A program made the translations under genes and the position numbers. Under the pieces are notes generated by a model that did not search any database, was not told where the DNA came from, and was given only the letters and a program-made list of their open reading frames with translations. Below are positions 37,092-45,976 of a stretch of DNA of 64,000 bases, piece after piece. How positions within the stretch are numbered: position 1 is the stretch's first letter; the number at the start of each line of letters is the position of its first letter. Source of the DNA: Sphingomonas sp. GTDB lineage: Bacteria; Pseudomonadota; Alphaproteobacteria; Sphingomonadales; Sphingomonadaceae. The DNA lies in the NCBI RefSeq assembly GCF_030145815.1, contig NZ_JAIXHL010000025.1, positions 1-64,000 of the forward strand, written 5' to 3'.

Positions 37092-39398
37092 ATGGCATCG
37101 CGCCTTTCCGGCGTCGCAATCGCGGCGCTGCTCACCACCGTGTCCGGCACCGCGCTCGCACAGGAAGCGCCCGCACCACGCGCGGCGGTCGAGGACGGCA
37201 ACGGCGACATCATCGTCACCGCGCAAAAGAGCGAGCAGCGCGCTGTCGACGTGCCGATCACGATCAGCGCCAATAGCGGGGAGCGGATGCGTGAGCTGGG
37301 CGTGCAGGATCTGGACGAGCTGTCCAACTATGTCCCCGGCCTCAACGTGCAGGAGCAGAGCGCGAACAACCCCGGCATCGTGATCCGCGGCATCACCTCG
37401 GACTCGGGTTCGGCGCAACAGGGGCCGCGCGTCTCGCTCTATTATAACGGCGTGGATATCTCGCGCTCGCGCGGCTCGTACCAGGCGATCTACGATCTCG
37501 AGCGCGTCGAAGTGATCAAGGGTCCGCAGGCGACGCTGTTCGGCACCGCCTCGACGATCGGCGCGATCAGCCTGATCTCGGCGCGTCCGGAAGCCGGCTT
37601 CTCGGGTGAGCTGACCGGCAGCTACGGCAATTTCGACGCGTGGCGCGTCGCCGGTTTCGTCAACGCCGGCAACGACGTGTTCGGTGGCCGCATCGCGTTC
37701 GAAGTGAAGAAGCGTGATGGTTATGTCGAAAATCTCGCCCCCAATCAGGACGATCTCTATGCGCAGGACCAGGTTGGCGTGCGCGGCTCGCTGCGCTGGA
37801 CGCCGAGCGATGCGTTCACCGCCGACCTGATCCTGACCTATGACCAGCAGCGCAACAGCGGCACGCCGTTCATCTCGCGCGCCCTCCCGACCACGGCCGG
37901 CCCGGGCAATCCGTTCGGCGTCGCGCATCTCGGCGGCTCGCCTGTCTCGGCGACGGCGCTGGGGATGGACAAGCTCGGGCTCAACCGTGAAGTCTATGAC
38001 GCCAACCTCACGCTCAGCTGGGACATCACCGATCGCTGGTCGCTGACCCTGGTCAATGGCTATCGTGAGTTCGACAGCCTTGAGGTGTTCGACGCCGACG
38101 GTTCGGCCGCCTGGTATCTGGAGTTTGCCGAGTACGCCAAGGGCTGGCAGGCGAGCCAGGAAAGCCGTTTCGCCTACACCAGCGACCGGTTCCGCGGCTC
38201 GTTCGGCTTCAACGTCTTCGCCGAAGACAATTTCCAGAACGTGCCCTTCTCGTCGGAAGAGGGCATTTTCCTGCAGTGCGCGGCGAACATCATCCCCGGC
38301 CTGGGTTGCATCAACGCGGCGGGTGTCGTGACCGCGGCACAGGCGACGTCGATCGCCACCGGCGGCCTGCTGACCGCCGTCCCCTACAGCTCGGTGTTCG
38401 AAAATCAGGGCCGCAACGACAGCTATTCGCTGTTCGCCGACGGCACCTGGATCCCGTTCGAACAGCTTGAGCTGACCGCCGGCGTGCGCTGGCTCACCGA
38501 AACCCGCCGCTCGGGCTATTTCGCCCGCGTGCCGCGTTCGCAGCTGTCGGGCGGCGCATCGCTGATCCCGGGTCAGGTCGATACCGCCGGCCGCACGCTC
38601 CATGCCGAAGACAGCTTCGACGCCGTGCTGCCGCGCTTCAACATCCTCTATCGCGCGATCGACGACATCAACGTCTTCGCCACGGTGTCAAAGGGTCGCC
38701 GCTCGCCGGTGGTTCAGCTCTCGGCACGCGCGACTGCCGCCGGTCCGGTCGAAAACCTCAGCCTCGTCGCTGACGAAAAGGTGTGGAACTATGAAGCCGG
38801 ACTCAAGGGCCGCGTTGGCCCGGTCTCGGGCACGCTCGGGGTCTATTACCAGAAATATGACGGCTTCCAGGTCAGCGTGGTCCAGTCGAACGGCACCACC
38901 GTGACGCAGAGCGCGGGCAAGGCGAGCAACTTCGGTGTCGAAGCCGAGGTCAGCGTCCGCGCCACTCCATGGCTGACCGTCTTCGCCAATGGCGCCTATA
39001 TCGATGCGAAGATCGAAAAGGGCAATTCGGTCGCACCCGCCTTTTCCGGCGCGCGCTTCCGGCTCCAGCCCGAAGTGCAGGCGGCGGGCGGTTTCACGCT
39101 CAACACGCAGCTGGGCGGAGTCCGCGTCTTCGCGACCCCGACCGTGACCTATCGTTCGCAGATCTTCTTCGAGATCCCGAACAGCGCGGCGATCAGCCAG
39201 CCGGGCGTCACCCTGTTCAACGCGCGCGCGGGCGTGTCCTTCGCCGACGATCGCTACGAACTCGCGCTGTTCGGCCGCAACCTGTCGAACGAGGATTATC
39301 TGCTCGACGGCGGCAACACCGGCGGCGCGTTCGGTATCCCCACCTTCATCCCGGCCGAGCCGCGCTTCTACGGGATCGAACTGACCGGCCGCTTCTGA
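37092..39398 (+). CDS. TonB-dependent receptor
   Basis: Signal peptide, DIIVTAQKSEQRAVDVPITIS TonB box/plug, C-terminal RFYGIELTGRF. Confidence 0.93.
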   Translation: MASRLSGVAIAALLTTVSGTALAQEAPAPRAAVEDGNGDIIVTAQKSEQRAVDVPITISANSGERMRELGVQDLDELSNYVPGLNVQEQSANNPGIVIRGITSDSGSAQQGPRVSLYYNGVDISRSRGSYQAIYDLERVEVIKGPQATLFGTASTIGAISLISARPEAGFSGELTGSYGNFDAWRVAGFVNAGNDVFGGRIAFEVKKRDGYVENLAPNQDDLYAQDQVGVRGSLRWTPSDAFTADLILTYDQQRNSGTPFISRALPTTAGPGNPFGVAHLGGSPVSATALGMDKLGLNREVYDANLTLSWDITDRWSLTLVNGYREFDSLEVFDADGSAAWYLEFAEYAKGWQASQESRFAYTSDRFRGSFGFNVFAEDNFQNVPFSSEEGIFLQCAANIIPGLGCINAAGVVTAAQATSIATGGLLTAVPYSSVFENQGRNDSYSLFADGTWIPFEQLELTAGVRWLTETRRSGYFARVPRSQLSGGASLIPGQVDTAGRTLHAEDSFDAVLPRFNILYRAIDDINVFATVSKGRRSPVVQLSARATAAGPVENLSLVADEKVWNYEAGLKGRVGPVSGTLGVYYQKYDGFQVSVVQSNGTTVTQSAGKASNFGVEAEVSVRATPWLTVFANGAYIDAKIEKGNSVAPAFSGARFRLQPEVQAAGGFTLNTQLGGVRVFATPTVTYRSQIFFEIPNSAAISQPGVTLFNARAGVSFADDRYELALFGRNLSNEDYLLDGGNTGGAFGIPTFIPAEPRFYGIELTGRF

Positions 39399-39420
39399 TC
39401 GCGAATCCGGTTCCTTGTGC

Positions 39421-39448
39421 ATCCCCGTCCGGCGTGCCGGGCGGGGAT
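39421..39448 (+). terminator. Terminator-like hairpin after TonB receptor gene
   Basis: ATCCCCGTCCGGCGTGCCGGGCGGGGAT dyad; no strong U-run. Confidence 0.5.
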
Positions 39449-39868
39449 CACTATATCTGGGGCCCTCGACTTTCAGAAAGCTGTGGATGAATCGCCCCGC
39501 GAAAAAATTCCCGCGTTCGCGCGTCGTTCTCTTGCATTCTGAAAAGGCGAGGAAGGTCCGCGCGTCGCGGCATCTGCGCGGTGGTTAGCGTGCCATGAAC
39601 CGAGTCATATCAGCGACGAACCGAGTCCCTTAACTGTCATTTACGGTATTGCCTCCGCTGTCGGATTGGCACAATCTCTAGTGGTCACACAGGGGGACAA
39701 GCCCAAGCACTGGTGGAGCATCGCTCGCGATCCTATATCGCGGGGTGTCTTTCTGTCGCTTGGATGGTGCGGATGGACATGTTTTGTTCTCTCCGTATCG
39801 GATGCTAAGGTGCTAGGATCGGTGCCGCCCCCCGAGTCGTGACGATTGGACGTGGCAGGGGACGACCG

Positions 39869-41803
39869 ATGGACTTCAGAGACAGCCAGGAAACGAGCGT
39901 GAGTGAAACTGTGACCGATACCGTCGAACCGCCCGTTGCGCCCAAGGTGGCTGCGCCCGAAAAGGCTGTGAAGGCCAAGAAGAAGCTCGATTCGAAGACC
40001 GTCGCTCCGCGCATCTACCCGGTCGAGGTGGATCATTCGCGCGACGCGCTGCTGACCGAATTCGGCAAGGACACGCTGCGCGACCGCTATCTGCTGCCGG
40101 GTGAGAATTTCCAGGACCTGTTCGTCCGCGTCGCGTCGGCCTATGCCGACGATGCCGCGCATGCCCAGCGCATCTACGACTATATCTCGCGCCTGTGGTT
40201 CATGCCCGCCACCCCCGTGCTGTCGAATGGCGGCACCGGTCGCGGTCTGCCGATCAGCTGCTTCCTCAACTCCGTGCCCGACAGCCTCAATGGCATCGTC
40301 GACACCTGGAACGAAAATGTCTGGCTCGCCTCGCGCGGCGGCGGCATCGGCACCTATTGGGGCAATGTCCGCGGCATCGGTGAGCCGGTCGGCCTCAACG
40401 GCAAGACCTCGGGCATCATCCCGTTCGTCCGCGTGATGGATTCGCTGACCCTCGCGATCAGCCAGGGCAGCCTGCGTCGCGGCTCGGCCGCCTGCTATCT
40501 CGACATCAGCCACCCGGAGATCGAGGAGTTCCTCGAAATCCGCAAGCCCAGCGGCGACTTCAACCGCAAGGCGCTGAACCTCCATCACGGCGTGCTGATC
40601 CCCGACGCGTTCATGGAAGCGGTGCGCAATGGCGAGGAGTGGGACCTCAAATCGCCCAAGGACGGCAGCGTCCGCGGCACCGTCAACGCCCGCGCCTTGT
40701 TCCAGAAGCTGGTCGAAACCCGCCTCGCGACCGGTGAGCCGTACATCGTGTTCGCCGATCACGTGAACAACAACATGCCCAAGCATCACCGCGATCTGGG
40801 CCTCAAGGTCTCGACCTCGAACCTCTGCTCGGAAATCACCCTGCCGACCGGCAAGGACCATCTGGGCAATGAGCGCACCGCGGTCTGCTGCCTCTCATCG
40901 CTCAACCTCGAAACCTGGGACGAGTGGAAGAACGAGAAGGGCTTTATCGAGGACGTCATGCGCTTCCTCGACAATGTTCTTCAGGACTATATCGACCGCG
41001 CCGAGCCGGGCATGGAAAAGGCCGCCTATTCGGCCGCGCGCGAACGCAGCGTGGGGCTCGGCGTGATGGGCTTCCACAGCTTCCTCCAGGCGCGCGGCCT
41101 GCCCTTCGAAGGCGCGATGGCCAAGACCTGGAACAGCAAGATTTTCAAGCACATCAAGGCGCAGGTCGACGAAGCCTCGATGCAGCTGGCGGTCGAGCGT
41201 GGCCCGTGCCCCGACGCCGCCGACATGGGCGTGATGGAGCGGTTCAGCTGCAAGATGGCGATCGCGCCGACCGCGTCGATCAGCATCATCTGCGGCGGCA
41301 CCAGCGCGTGCATCGAACCGATCCCGGCCAACATCTACACCCACAAGACGCTGTCGGGCAGCTTCTCGGTCAAGAACCCGTATCTTGAGAAGATCCTGAT
41401 CGAAAAGTCGAAGAACAGCGACAATGTCTGGAACTCGATCCTCGAGCGCGGCGGGTCCGTCCAGCATCTCGACTTCCTCAGCCAGGAGGAAAAGGACGTG
41501 TTCAAGACGTCGTTCGAAATCGACCAGCGCTGGCTGCTCGAACTCGCCGGCGACCGCTCGCCCTATATCGACCAGGCCCAGTCGCTGAACCTGTTCATCC
41601 CGGCCGACGTCGAAAAGTGGGACCTGCTGATGCTCCACTTCCGCGCATGGGAGCTCGGCATCAAGTCGCTCTATTACCTCCGCAGCAAATCGGTGCAGCG
41701 CGCCGGCTTCGCGGGCGGGGTGGAAGCCGACAACACGATCGACGCGCCGCAATTCAACCTGGGTGAATCGACCGATTATGACGAGTGTCTGGCTTGCCAG
41801 TAA
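39869..41803 (+). CDS. nrdA: Class I ribonucleotide reductase, alpha subunit
   Basis: LSNGGTGRGLPISCFLN, NLCSEITLPT, APTASISIICGGTSACIEP, C-terminal DECLACQ. Confidence 0.95.
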   Translation: MDFRDSQETSVSETVTDTVEPPVAPKVAAPEKAVKAKKKLDSKTVAPRIYPVEVDHSRDALLTEFGKDTLRDRYLLPGENFQDLFVRVASAYADDAAHAQRIYDYISRLWFMPATPVLSNGGTGRGLPISCFLNSVPDSLNGIVDTWNENVWLASRGGGIGTYWGNVRGIGEPVGLNGKTSGIIPFVRVMDSLTLAISQGSLRRGSAACYLDISHPEIEEFLEIRKPSGDFNRKALNLHHGVLIPDAFMEAVRNGEEWDLKSPKDGSVRGTVNARALFQKLVETRLATGEPYIVFADHVNNNMPKHHRDLGLKVSTSNLCSEITLPTGKDHLGNERTAVCCLSSLNLETWDEWKNEKGFIEDVMRFLDNVLQDYIDRAEPGMEKAAYSAARERSVGLGVMGFHSFLQARGLPFEGAMAKTWNSKIFKHIKAQVDEASMQLAVERGPCPDAADMGVMERFSCKMAIAPTASISIICGGTSACIEPIPANIYTHKTLSGSFSVKNPYLEKILIEKSKNSDNVWNSILERGGSVQHLDFLSQEEKDVFKTSFEIDQRWLLELAGDRSPYIDQAQSLNLFIPADVEKWDLLMLHFRAWELGIKSLYYLRSKSVQRAGFAGGVEADNTIDAPQFNLGESTDYDECLACQ

Positions 41804-41858
41804 GCCGCGCCGGCATGTGAGCGCCCTCCGTGCGGGGAGCGCGACAAAGGAGAGTCCC

Positions 41859-42173
41859 ATGACCCGTTCCTTCCGTCTCCTCCCCCTGCTGGGCCTCACA
41901 CTTCTTGCTGCGTGCGCGCAGCAGGTCGGCACGGCGGTTGAGCCCGGCGCGCCCGGCTTCCTGCTCGGGCTGTGGCACGGCTTCATCTTCCCGGTCGCCT
42001 GGGTGCTCTCGCTCTTCGTCCCCGACGTCGCGGTCTATGCCGTGCCCAACAATGGCGGCTGGTATGATTTCGGCTATTTCCTCGGCATCTGCGTGTTCGG
42101 CGTCGGTGCGCATCGGGGCAAGAAGGTCGTGATCAAGGAGCGCGTGGTGGTGAAGGACCGCGACGCCCTGTGA
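41859..42173 (+). CDS. Small lipoprotein/membrane protein
   Basis: LLGLTLLAACAQQ lipobox, one or two hydrophobic segments. Confidence 0.7.
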   Translation: MTRSFRLLPLLGLTLLAACAQQVGTAVEPGAPGFLLGLWHGFIFPVAWVLSLFVPDVAVYAVPNNGGWYDFGYFLGICVFGVGAHRGKKVVIKERVVVKDRDAL

Positions 42174-42361
42174 ACCGCGCGCTCGCCATTCAGGCCGGCA
42201 TCGGCATCGCGTCGGGCGTGGCGGGCCTCACCCTGCTGCGCCGCCGCGCCGCCTCGCCCGAAGGCACCTACGCCCTGCGCATCGCCGGCACGATGCTGGT
42301 CGCGCTCTGCCTGTTCCTCACCGGCTTCGCGCTGGTGGCCAGCATGGTGGTGGGGGCATGA
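42170..42361 (+). CDS. Small membrane protein
   Basis: 63 aa, two hydrophobic segments; ATGA-type overlaps on both sides. Confidence 0.6.
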   Translation: MNRALAIQAGIGIASGVAGLTLLRRRAASPEGTYALRIAGTMLVALCLFLTGFALVASMVVGA

Positions 42362-42564
42362 CTAGGGGACTTGCGACCGGCTGGGCGTTGTTCTGGCTGA
42401 GCTTCCTGCTCGTGCTGTTTCCGCATCTCGCTGCGCGCATTGATGACCGCAATCTCGTGCGCTGGATCGCGGTTCCCGTTCTCATCGTGTCGGCCGTCGG
42501 GCTGGCCGATCATTATTTCGGCCTCGGCCTGTCGACCCTTCCCCCGCCGTCCACGGCGGGTTGA
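42358..42564 (+). CDS. Small membrane protein
   Basis: 68 aa, two hydrophobic segments; overlaps preceding stop. Confidence 0.6.
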   Translation: MTRGLATGWALFWLSFLLVLFPHLAARIDDRNLVRWIAVPVLIVSAVGLADHYFGLGLSTLPPPSTAG

Positions 42565-42585
42565 ATCCAGTTTAGGAGTAACCCC

Positions 42586-43638
42586 ATGCCTCTTCTCGAA
42601 GCCCGCAAGACCTACAAGCCGTTCGAATATCCCTGGGCCTATGAGTTCTGGAAGCGTCAGCAGCAGATCCACTGGCTGCCCGAAGAGGTGCCGCTGGGAG
42701 AGGATTGCCGCGACTGGGCGCAAAAGCTCACCGATCACGAACGCAATCTGCTCACGCAGATATTCCGCTTCTTCACCCAGGCGGATGTCGAGGTGCAGGA
42801 TTGCTACCACGAAAAATACGGCCGCGTGTTCAAGCCGACCGAGATCAAGATGATGCTCGCCGCGTTCAGCAACATGGAAACGGTGCACATCGCGGCCTAC
42901 AGCCACCTGCTCGACACGATCGGCATGCCCGAAAGCGAGTACGGCATGTTCCTCGAATATGCCGAGATGAAGGACAAGCACGACTACCTTCAGCAGTTCG
43001 GCGTCGATAATGACGAGGATATCGCCAAGACCCTCGCCATGTTCGGCGGGTTCACCGAGGGGCTTCAGCTGTTCGCGTCGTTCGCGATGCTGATGAACTT
43101 CCCGCGCTTCAACAAGATGAAGGGCATGGGCCAGATCGTCAGCTGGTCGGTGCGCGACGAATCGCTGCATTGCGAAGGCATCACCCGCCTGTTCCACGCC
43201 TTCACCAAGGAACGCGACTGCCTGACCAAGGCGGTGAAGGACGACATCATGGACGTGTGCCAGACCACCGTGCGGCTGGAGGACGCGTTCATCGACCTGG
43301 CGTTCGAACAGGGCCCGGTCCCCGGCATGACGCCCAAGGAGATCAAGAAGTATATCCGCTACATCGCCGACTGGCGCCTGAACCAGCTGGGCCTGAAGCC
43401 GATCTACATGATCGACGAACACCCCCTGCCGTGGCTCACGCCGCTGCTGAACGGCGTCGAACACGCCAACTTCTTCGAAACCCGCGCGACCGAATATTCG
43501 AAGGGCGCGACGCGCGGCAACTGGAACGAAGTGTGGGATTCGTTCGACAAGCGCCAGAAGGCGAAGGCCGTGCCGGCAGCGAACGAGGATGCCGCTGAGG
43601 GCGGGTTGTTCGATGGGGCTGGGGTCGCGGCGGAGTGA
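42586..43638 (+). CDS. nrdB: Class I ribonucleotide reductase, beta subunit
   Basis: Di-iron ligands in QADVEVQDCYHEKY, METVHIAAYSHLLD, WSVRDESLHCEG. Confidence 0.95.
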   Translation: MPLLEARKTYKPFEYPWAYEFWKRQQQIHWLPEEVPLGEDCRDWAQKLTDHERNLLTQIFRFFTQADVEVQDCYHEKYGRVFKPTEIKMMLAAFSNMETVHIAAYSHLLDTIGMPESEYGMFLEYAEMKDKHDYLQQFGVDNDEDIAKTLAMFGGFTEGLQLFASFAMLMNFPRFNKMKGMGQIVSWSVRDESLHCEGITRLFHAFTKERDCLTKAVKDDIMDVCQTTVRLEDAFIDLAFEQGPVPGMTPKEIKKYIRYIADWRLNQLGLKPIYMIDEHPLPWLTPLLNGVEHANFFETRATEYSKGATRGNWNEVWDSFDKRQKAKAVPAANEDAAEGGLFDGAGVAAE

Positions 43639-44378
43639 GGTTTATTTACTTCGACGAGGTAAAATATCAGCCTCCAAGACAGCCTAAGCACTGGATCGGC
43701 GCGCTGTCTGTATTGGACAGCGCGATTCCCGAAATCGAGGCTCAGATCAATGAAATTGCGCTAGGCTTCTTCGGGTCAAGAGAGCTAACGCACGCTACTG
43801 AGTTTCATGCGGTTGATATGGTGCAAGGCGCAGCCCACTTTAAGGGGCGGGCGATAGCAGATCGTCTTGAAGCGCTTGAGAAGCTGCTTTCGATCGCAAA
43901 TGATGATCGGGTTAGGCGAATCAGCGTGTGCGTGGTGCCCGAATTGATGGTCGCTAGCGCAGAGAGTGCGCCGGACAAGGCGTTTACCTTTTTTGTCGAG
44001 AGATCTCAGATTGACCTTTCTAAGACTAAAGAAGATGGAATTCTAATTGGTGACCTAGATGGGCAATATGCCGATCAAAGTGTGAGCAATTTATCTGAAT
44101 ATCGCGAAAAGGGTACGCCATACTTCTTTGGAAGATCAATCGACCGGATTATCGATAGCGTGTATTTTATCCCGTCTCATCACAGTCGAATGGTTCAACT
44201 CGCTGACGCTTACACGTACGCACTACAATTGCTGGATAGCCCGCCAGAGGGAGATAAATATCCCAAAAAGCGTATTCGAGAATTCTTGAAAAGTAAGACT
44301 AATCTTGGCTGGGCAAACTCTTACAAAATCTGGCCGTCCAATGAAAGTTGGGCCTTGGGCAACTCAGTGGCAGCTTAG
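43635..44378 (+). CDS. DUF3800 domain-containing protein
   Basis: MRFIYFDEVKYQP ... GRSIDRIIDSVYFIPSHHSRMVQLADAYTYAL; visibly lower GC than flanks. Confidence 0.75.
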   Translation: MRFIYFDEVKYQPPRQPKHWIGALSVLDSAIPEIEAQINEIALGFFGSRELTHATEFHAVDMVQGAAHFKGRAIADRLEALEKLLSIANDDRVRRISVCVVPELMVASAESAPDKAFTFFVERSQIDLSKTKEDGILIGDLDGQYADQSVSNLSEYREKGTPYFFGRSIDRIIDSVYFIPSHHSRMVQLADAYTYALQLLDSPPEGDKYPKKRIREFLKSKTNLGWANSYKIWPSNESWALGNSVAA

Positions 44379-44656
44379 CGACCCTTTTCCTCATCCCGCG
44401 CCCCATGCCTGATCCGCAGGATAACCACCCGGTCGCCCTCGACCCGATACCGCAGCACATACGGCCAGACCGTCGTCATCTCGCGCCGCCCGTCGCCGAC
44501 GTCGCGACCGCGCTCGGAAAACTCGGCCAGACTGTCCGCCACCGCGATCAGCCGCTCGCCCAATCGGACAGCAGCCGCAGGATTGAATGCAGAGATATAG
44601 GCGATGATCGCCTCAAGATGCGCAACCGCTTCGTCCGTCCAGACGATGCGCCGCAA
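44375..44656 (-). CDS. ParE/RelE-family toxin (TTG start overlapping antitoxin stop assumed; ORF open to 44731)
   Basis: LRRIVWTDEAVAHLEAIIAYISAFNPAAAVRLGERLIAVADSLAEF...VWPYVLRYRVEGDRVVILRIRHGAR. Confidence 0.87.
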   Translation of the reverse strand: MRRIVWTDEAVAHLEAIIAYISAFNPAAAVRLGERLIAVADSLAEFSERGRDVGDGRREMTTVWPYVLRYRVEGDRVVILRIRHGARDEEKGR

Positions 44657-44657
44657 T

Positions 44658-44834
44658 TCAGTCGCCGATGTTCGGTCGCGGAAGCGGGCGCTCACTCCCC
44701 CACGAGGCGACCCAGCGCTTGACGGCCTCATGGCTCACGACCCGCCCCGCCGCCGCATCGGCATCCGCGCGCGCGTCGGCGGCCGCCTCAGCCGTCGGGT
44801 CGCTGGAATCGAACAGGGCGCGTTCGGAGCTCAT
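44658..44834 (-). CDS. Ribbon-helix-helix/ParD-like antitoxin
   Basis: 58 aa ending AAGRVVSHEAVKRWVASWGSERPLPRPNIGD; upstream of and overlapping toxin. Confidence 0.8.
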   Translation of the reverse strand: MSSERALFDSSDPTAEAAADARADADAAAGRVVSHEAVKRWVASWGSERPLPRPNIGD

Positions 44835-44945
44835 GCGGCGTAAGCTACCGCATCCACGTTCGGTAGCCAAGACTCGCTGAAACCCCTTTCCTACACGAAC
44901 CAAATAGGTCAACTGAATCGACTCCAACCAACCGGAGTAGATCCT

Positions 44946-45263
44946 ATGCCCGACCAACCCAACCCCGCCGCGCGGCCAGCGCGCAGTCACTGGACTCCCG
45001 CCAAGCAACGCGCCTTCCTCACCGCGCTCGTCGAAACCGGCAGCGTCGCCTGCGCGGCGCGTGCCGCCGGCATGTCGCGCTCCAGTGCCCATGCGTTGCG
45101 CGCCCGCCTGACCGGCACGCCGTTCGACCACCATTGGAGCCACGCGCTCAAGCTCCACGCCGCGCGGCTCGCCGATCCGTTCGCGCCCGATCCGCTGGCG
45201 CCGCGTAAGGCACCCGGCGACTCGCCCCGTCGCGCGCCCATCGCTTCGGCGTCGCGTCCATGA
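44946..45263 (+). CDS. Small HTH-containing protein
   Basis: WTPAKQRAFLTALVETGSVACAARAAGMSRSSAHALRARL, HTH-like. Confidence 0.6.
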   Translation: MPDQPNPAARPARSHWTPAKQRAFLTALVETGSVACAARAAGMSRSSAHALRARLTGTPFDHHWSHALKLHAARLADPFAPDPLAPRKAPGDSPRRAPIASASRP

Positions 45264-45646
45264 CGCAACCCGGTCGCCTCGCCGCCAGTACCCGTCGCGC
45301 ACCATTCGCCCCGGTGTCGCGTGCCTATCGCGCCCCTGTCGCGTCACAGGTGTCCGCCGGTCGCTTCGCGGTCGCTTCCCCGGCGATTCGCCCCGCAACA
45401 CGCCCCGGATTGTCCGTTTCGTCGGACAGGTCGTCCGCCACCCGTCCGCAACGGCGCGGCCAGATGCGACGAGCCGCATGGTTAATCTGCCGATCCGCAA
45501 AACCCCCGACTTGTCGGCCGACCCACTTCACGCATAGTCTTGTGCATGTCCGGAGGGGTGAATCCGGCGTTCCACACTCTTTGGAGCCTTCAGGTCATGG
45601 CCTGCGCCGTATCTTCACCCCCCGCCGTTGCGGGGCTGCGTTTCTG

Positions 45647-45970
45647 ATGTCGGGCATTCGTCCGTCGCTATCGCTCCCCAGTTCCAATGATGCCTGTGCC
45701 GCGATCGGCGACGTGTTCCTCGTCGGCGGGATCGTCGGCCCGGCGCATGAACTGACGCTGGAAGAAGTCCGCGCCGAACGTCCGCGGACGACGTTTGCCG
45801 CGTGGCGCATGCCCTATTCGATGTATCTGCGCGGTCCCGCCGGCACGGCGCTGCCCCAGGGGCTCTACTGGCTGTCGCACCACAGCTTCGGCCGCATGTG
45901 CCTGTTCCTGGTCCCGCGCAGCCGCGAACCGGTGACCGGCGCGGTGCGGTATGAGGCGGTGTTCGACTGA
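45647..45970 (+). CDS. Small conserved-looking protein, possibly DUF6916
   Basis: MSGIRPSLSLPSSNDACAAIGDVFLVGG...YWLSHHSFGRMCLFLVPRS...YEAVFD. Confidence 0.55.
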   Translation: MSGIRPSLSLPSSNDACAAIGDVFLVGGIVGPAHELTLEEVRAERPRTTFAAWRMPYSMYLRGPAGTALPQGLYWLSHHSFGRMCLFLVPRSREPVTGAVRYEAVFD

Positions 45971-45976
45971 GGGAGC

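Noticed and set aside
45260-45646. N-terminal extension of ORF 45260..45970
   Set aside because: Basic, Ser/Arg/Ala-rich translation without structure; conserved-looking protein starts at 45647.
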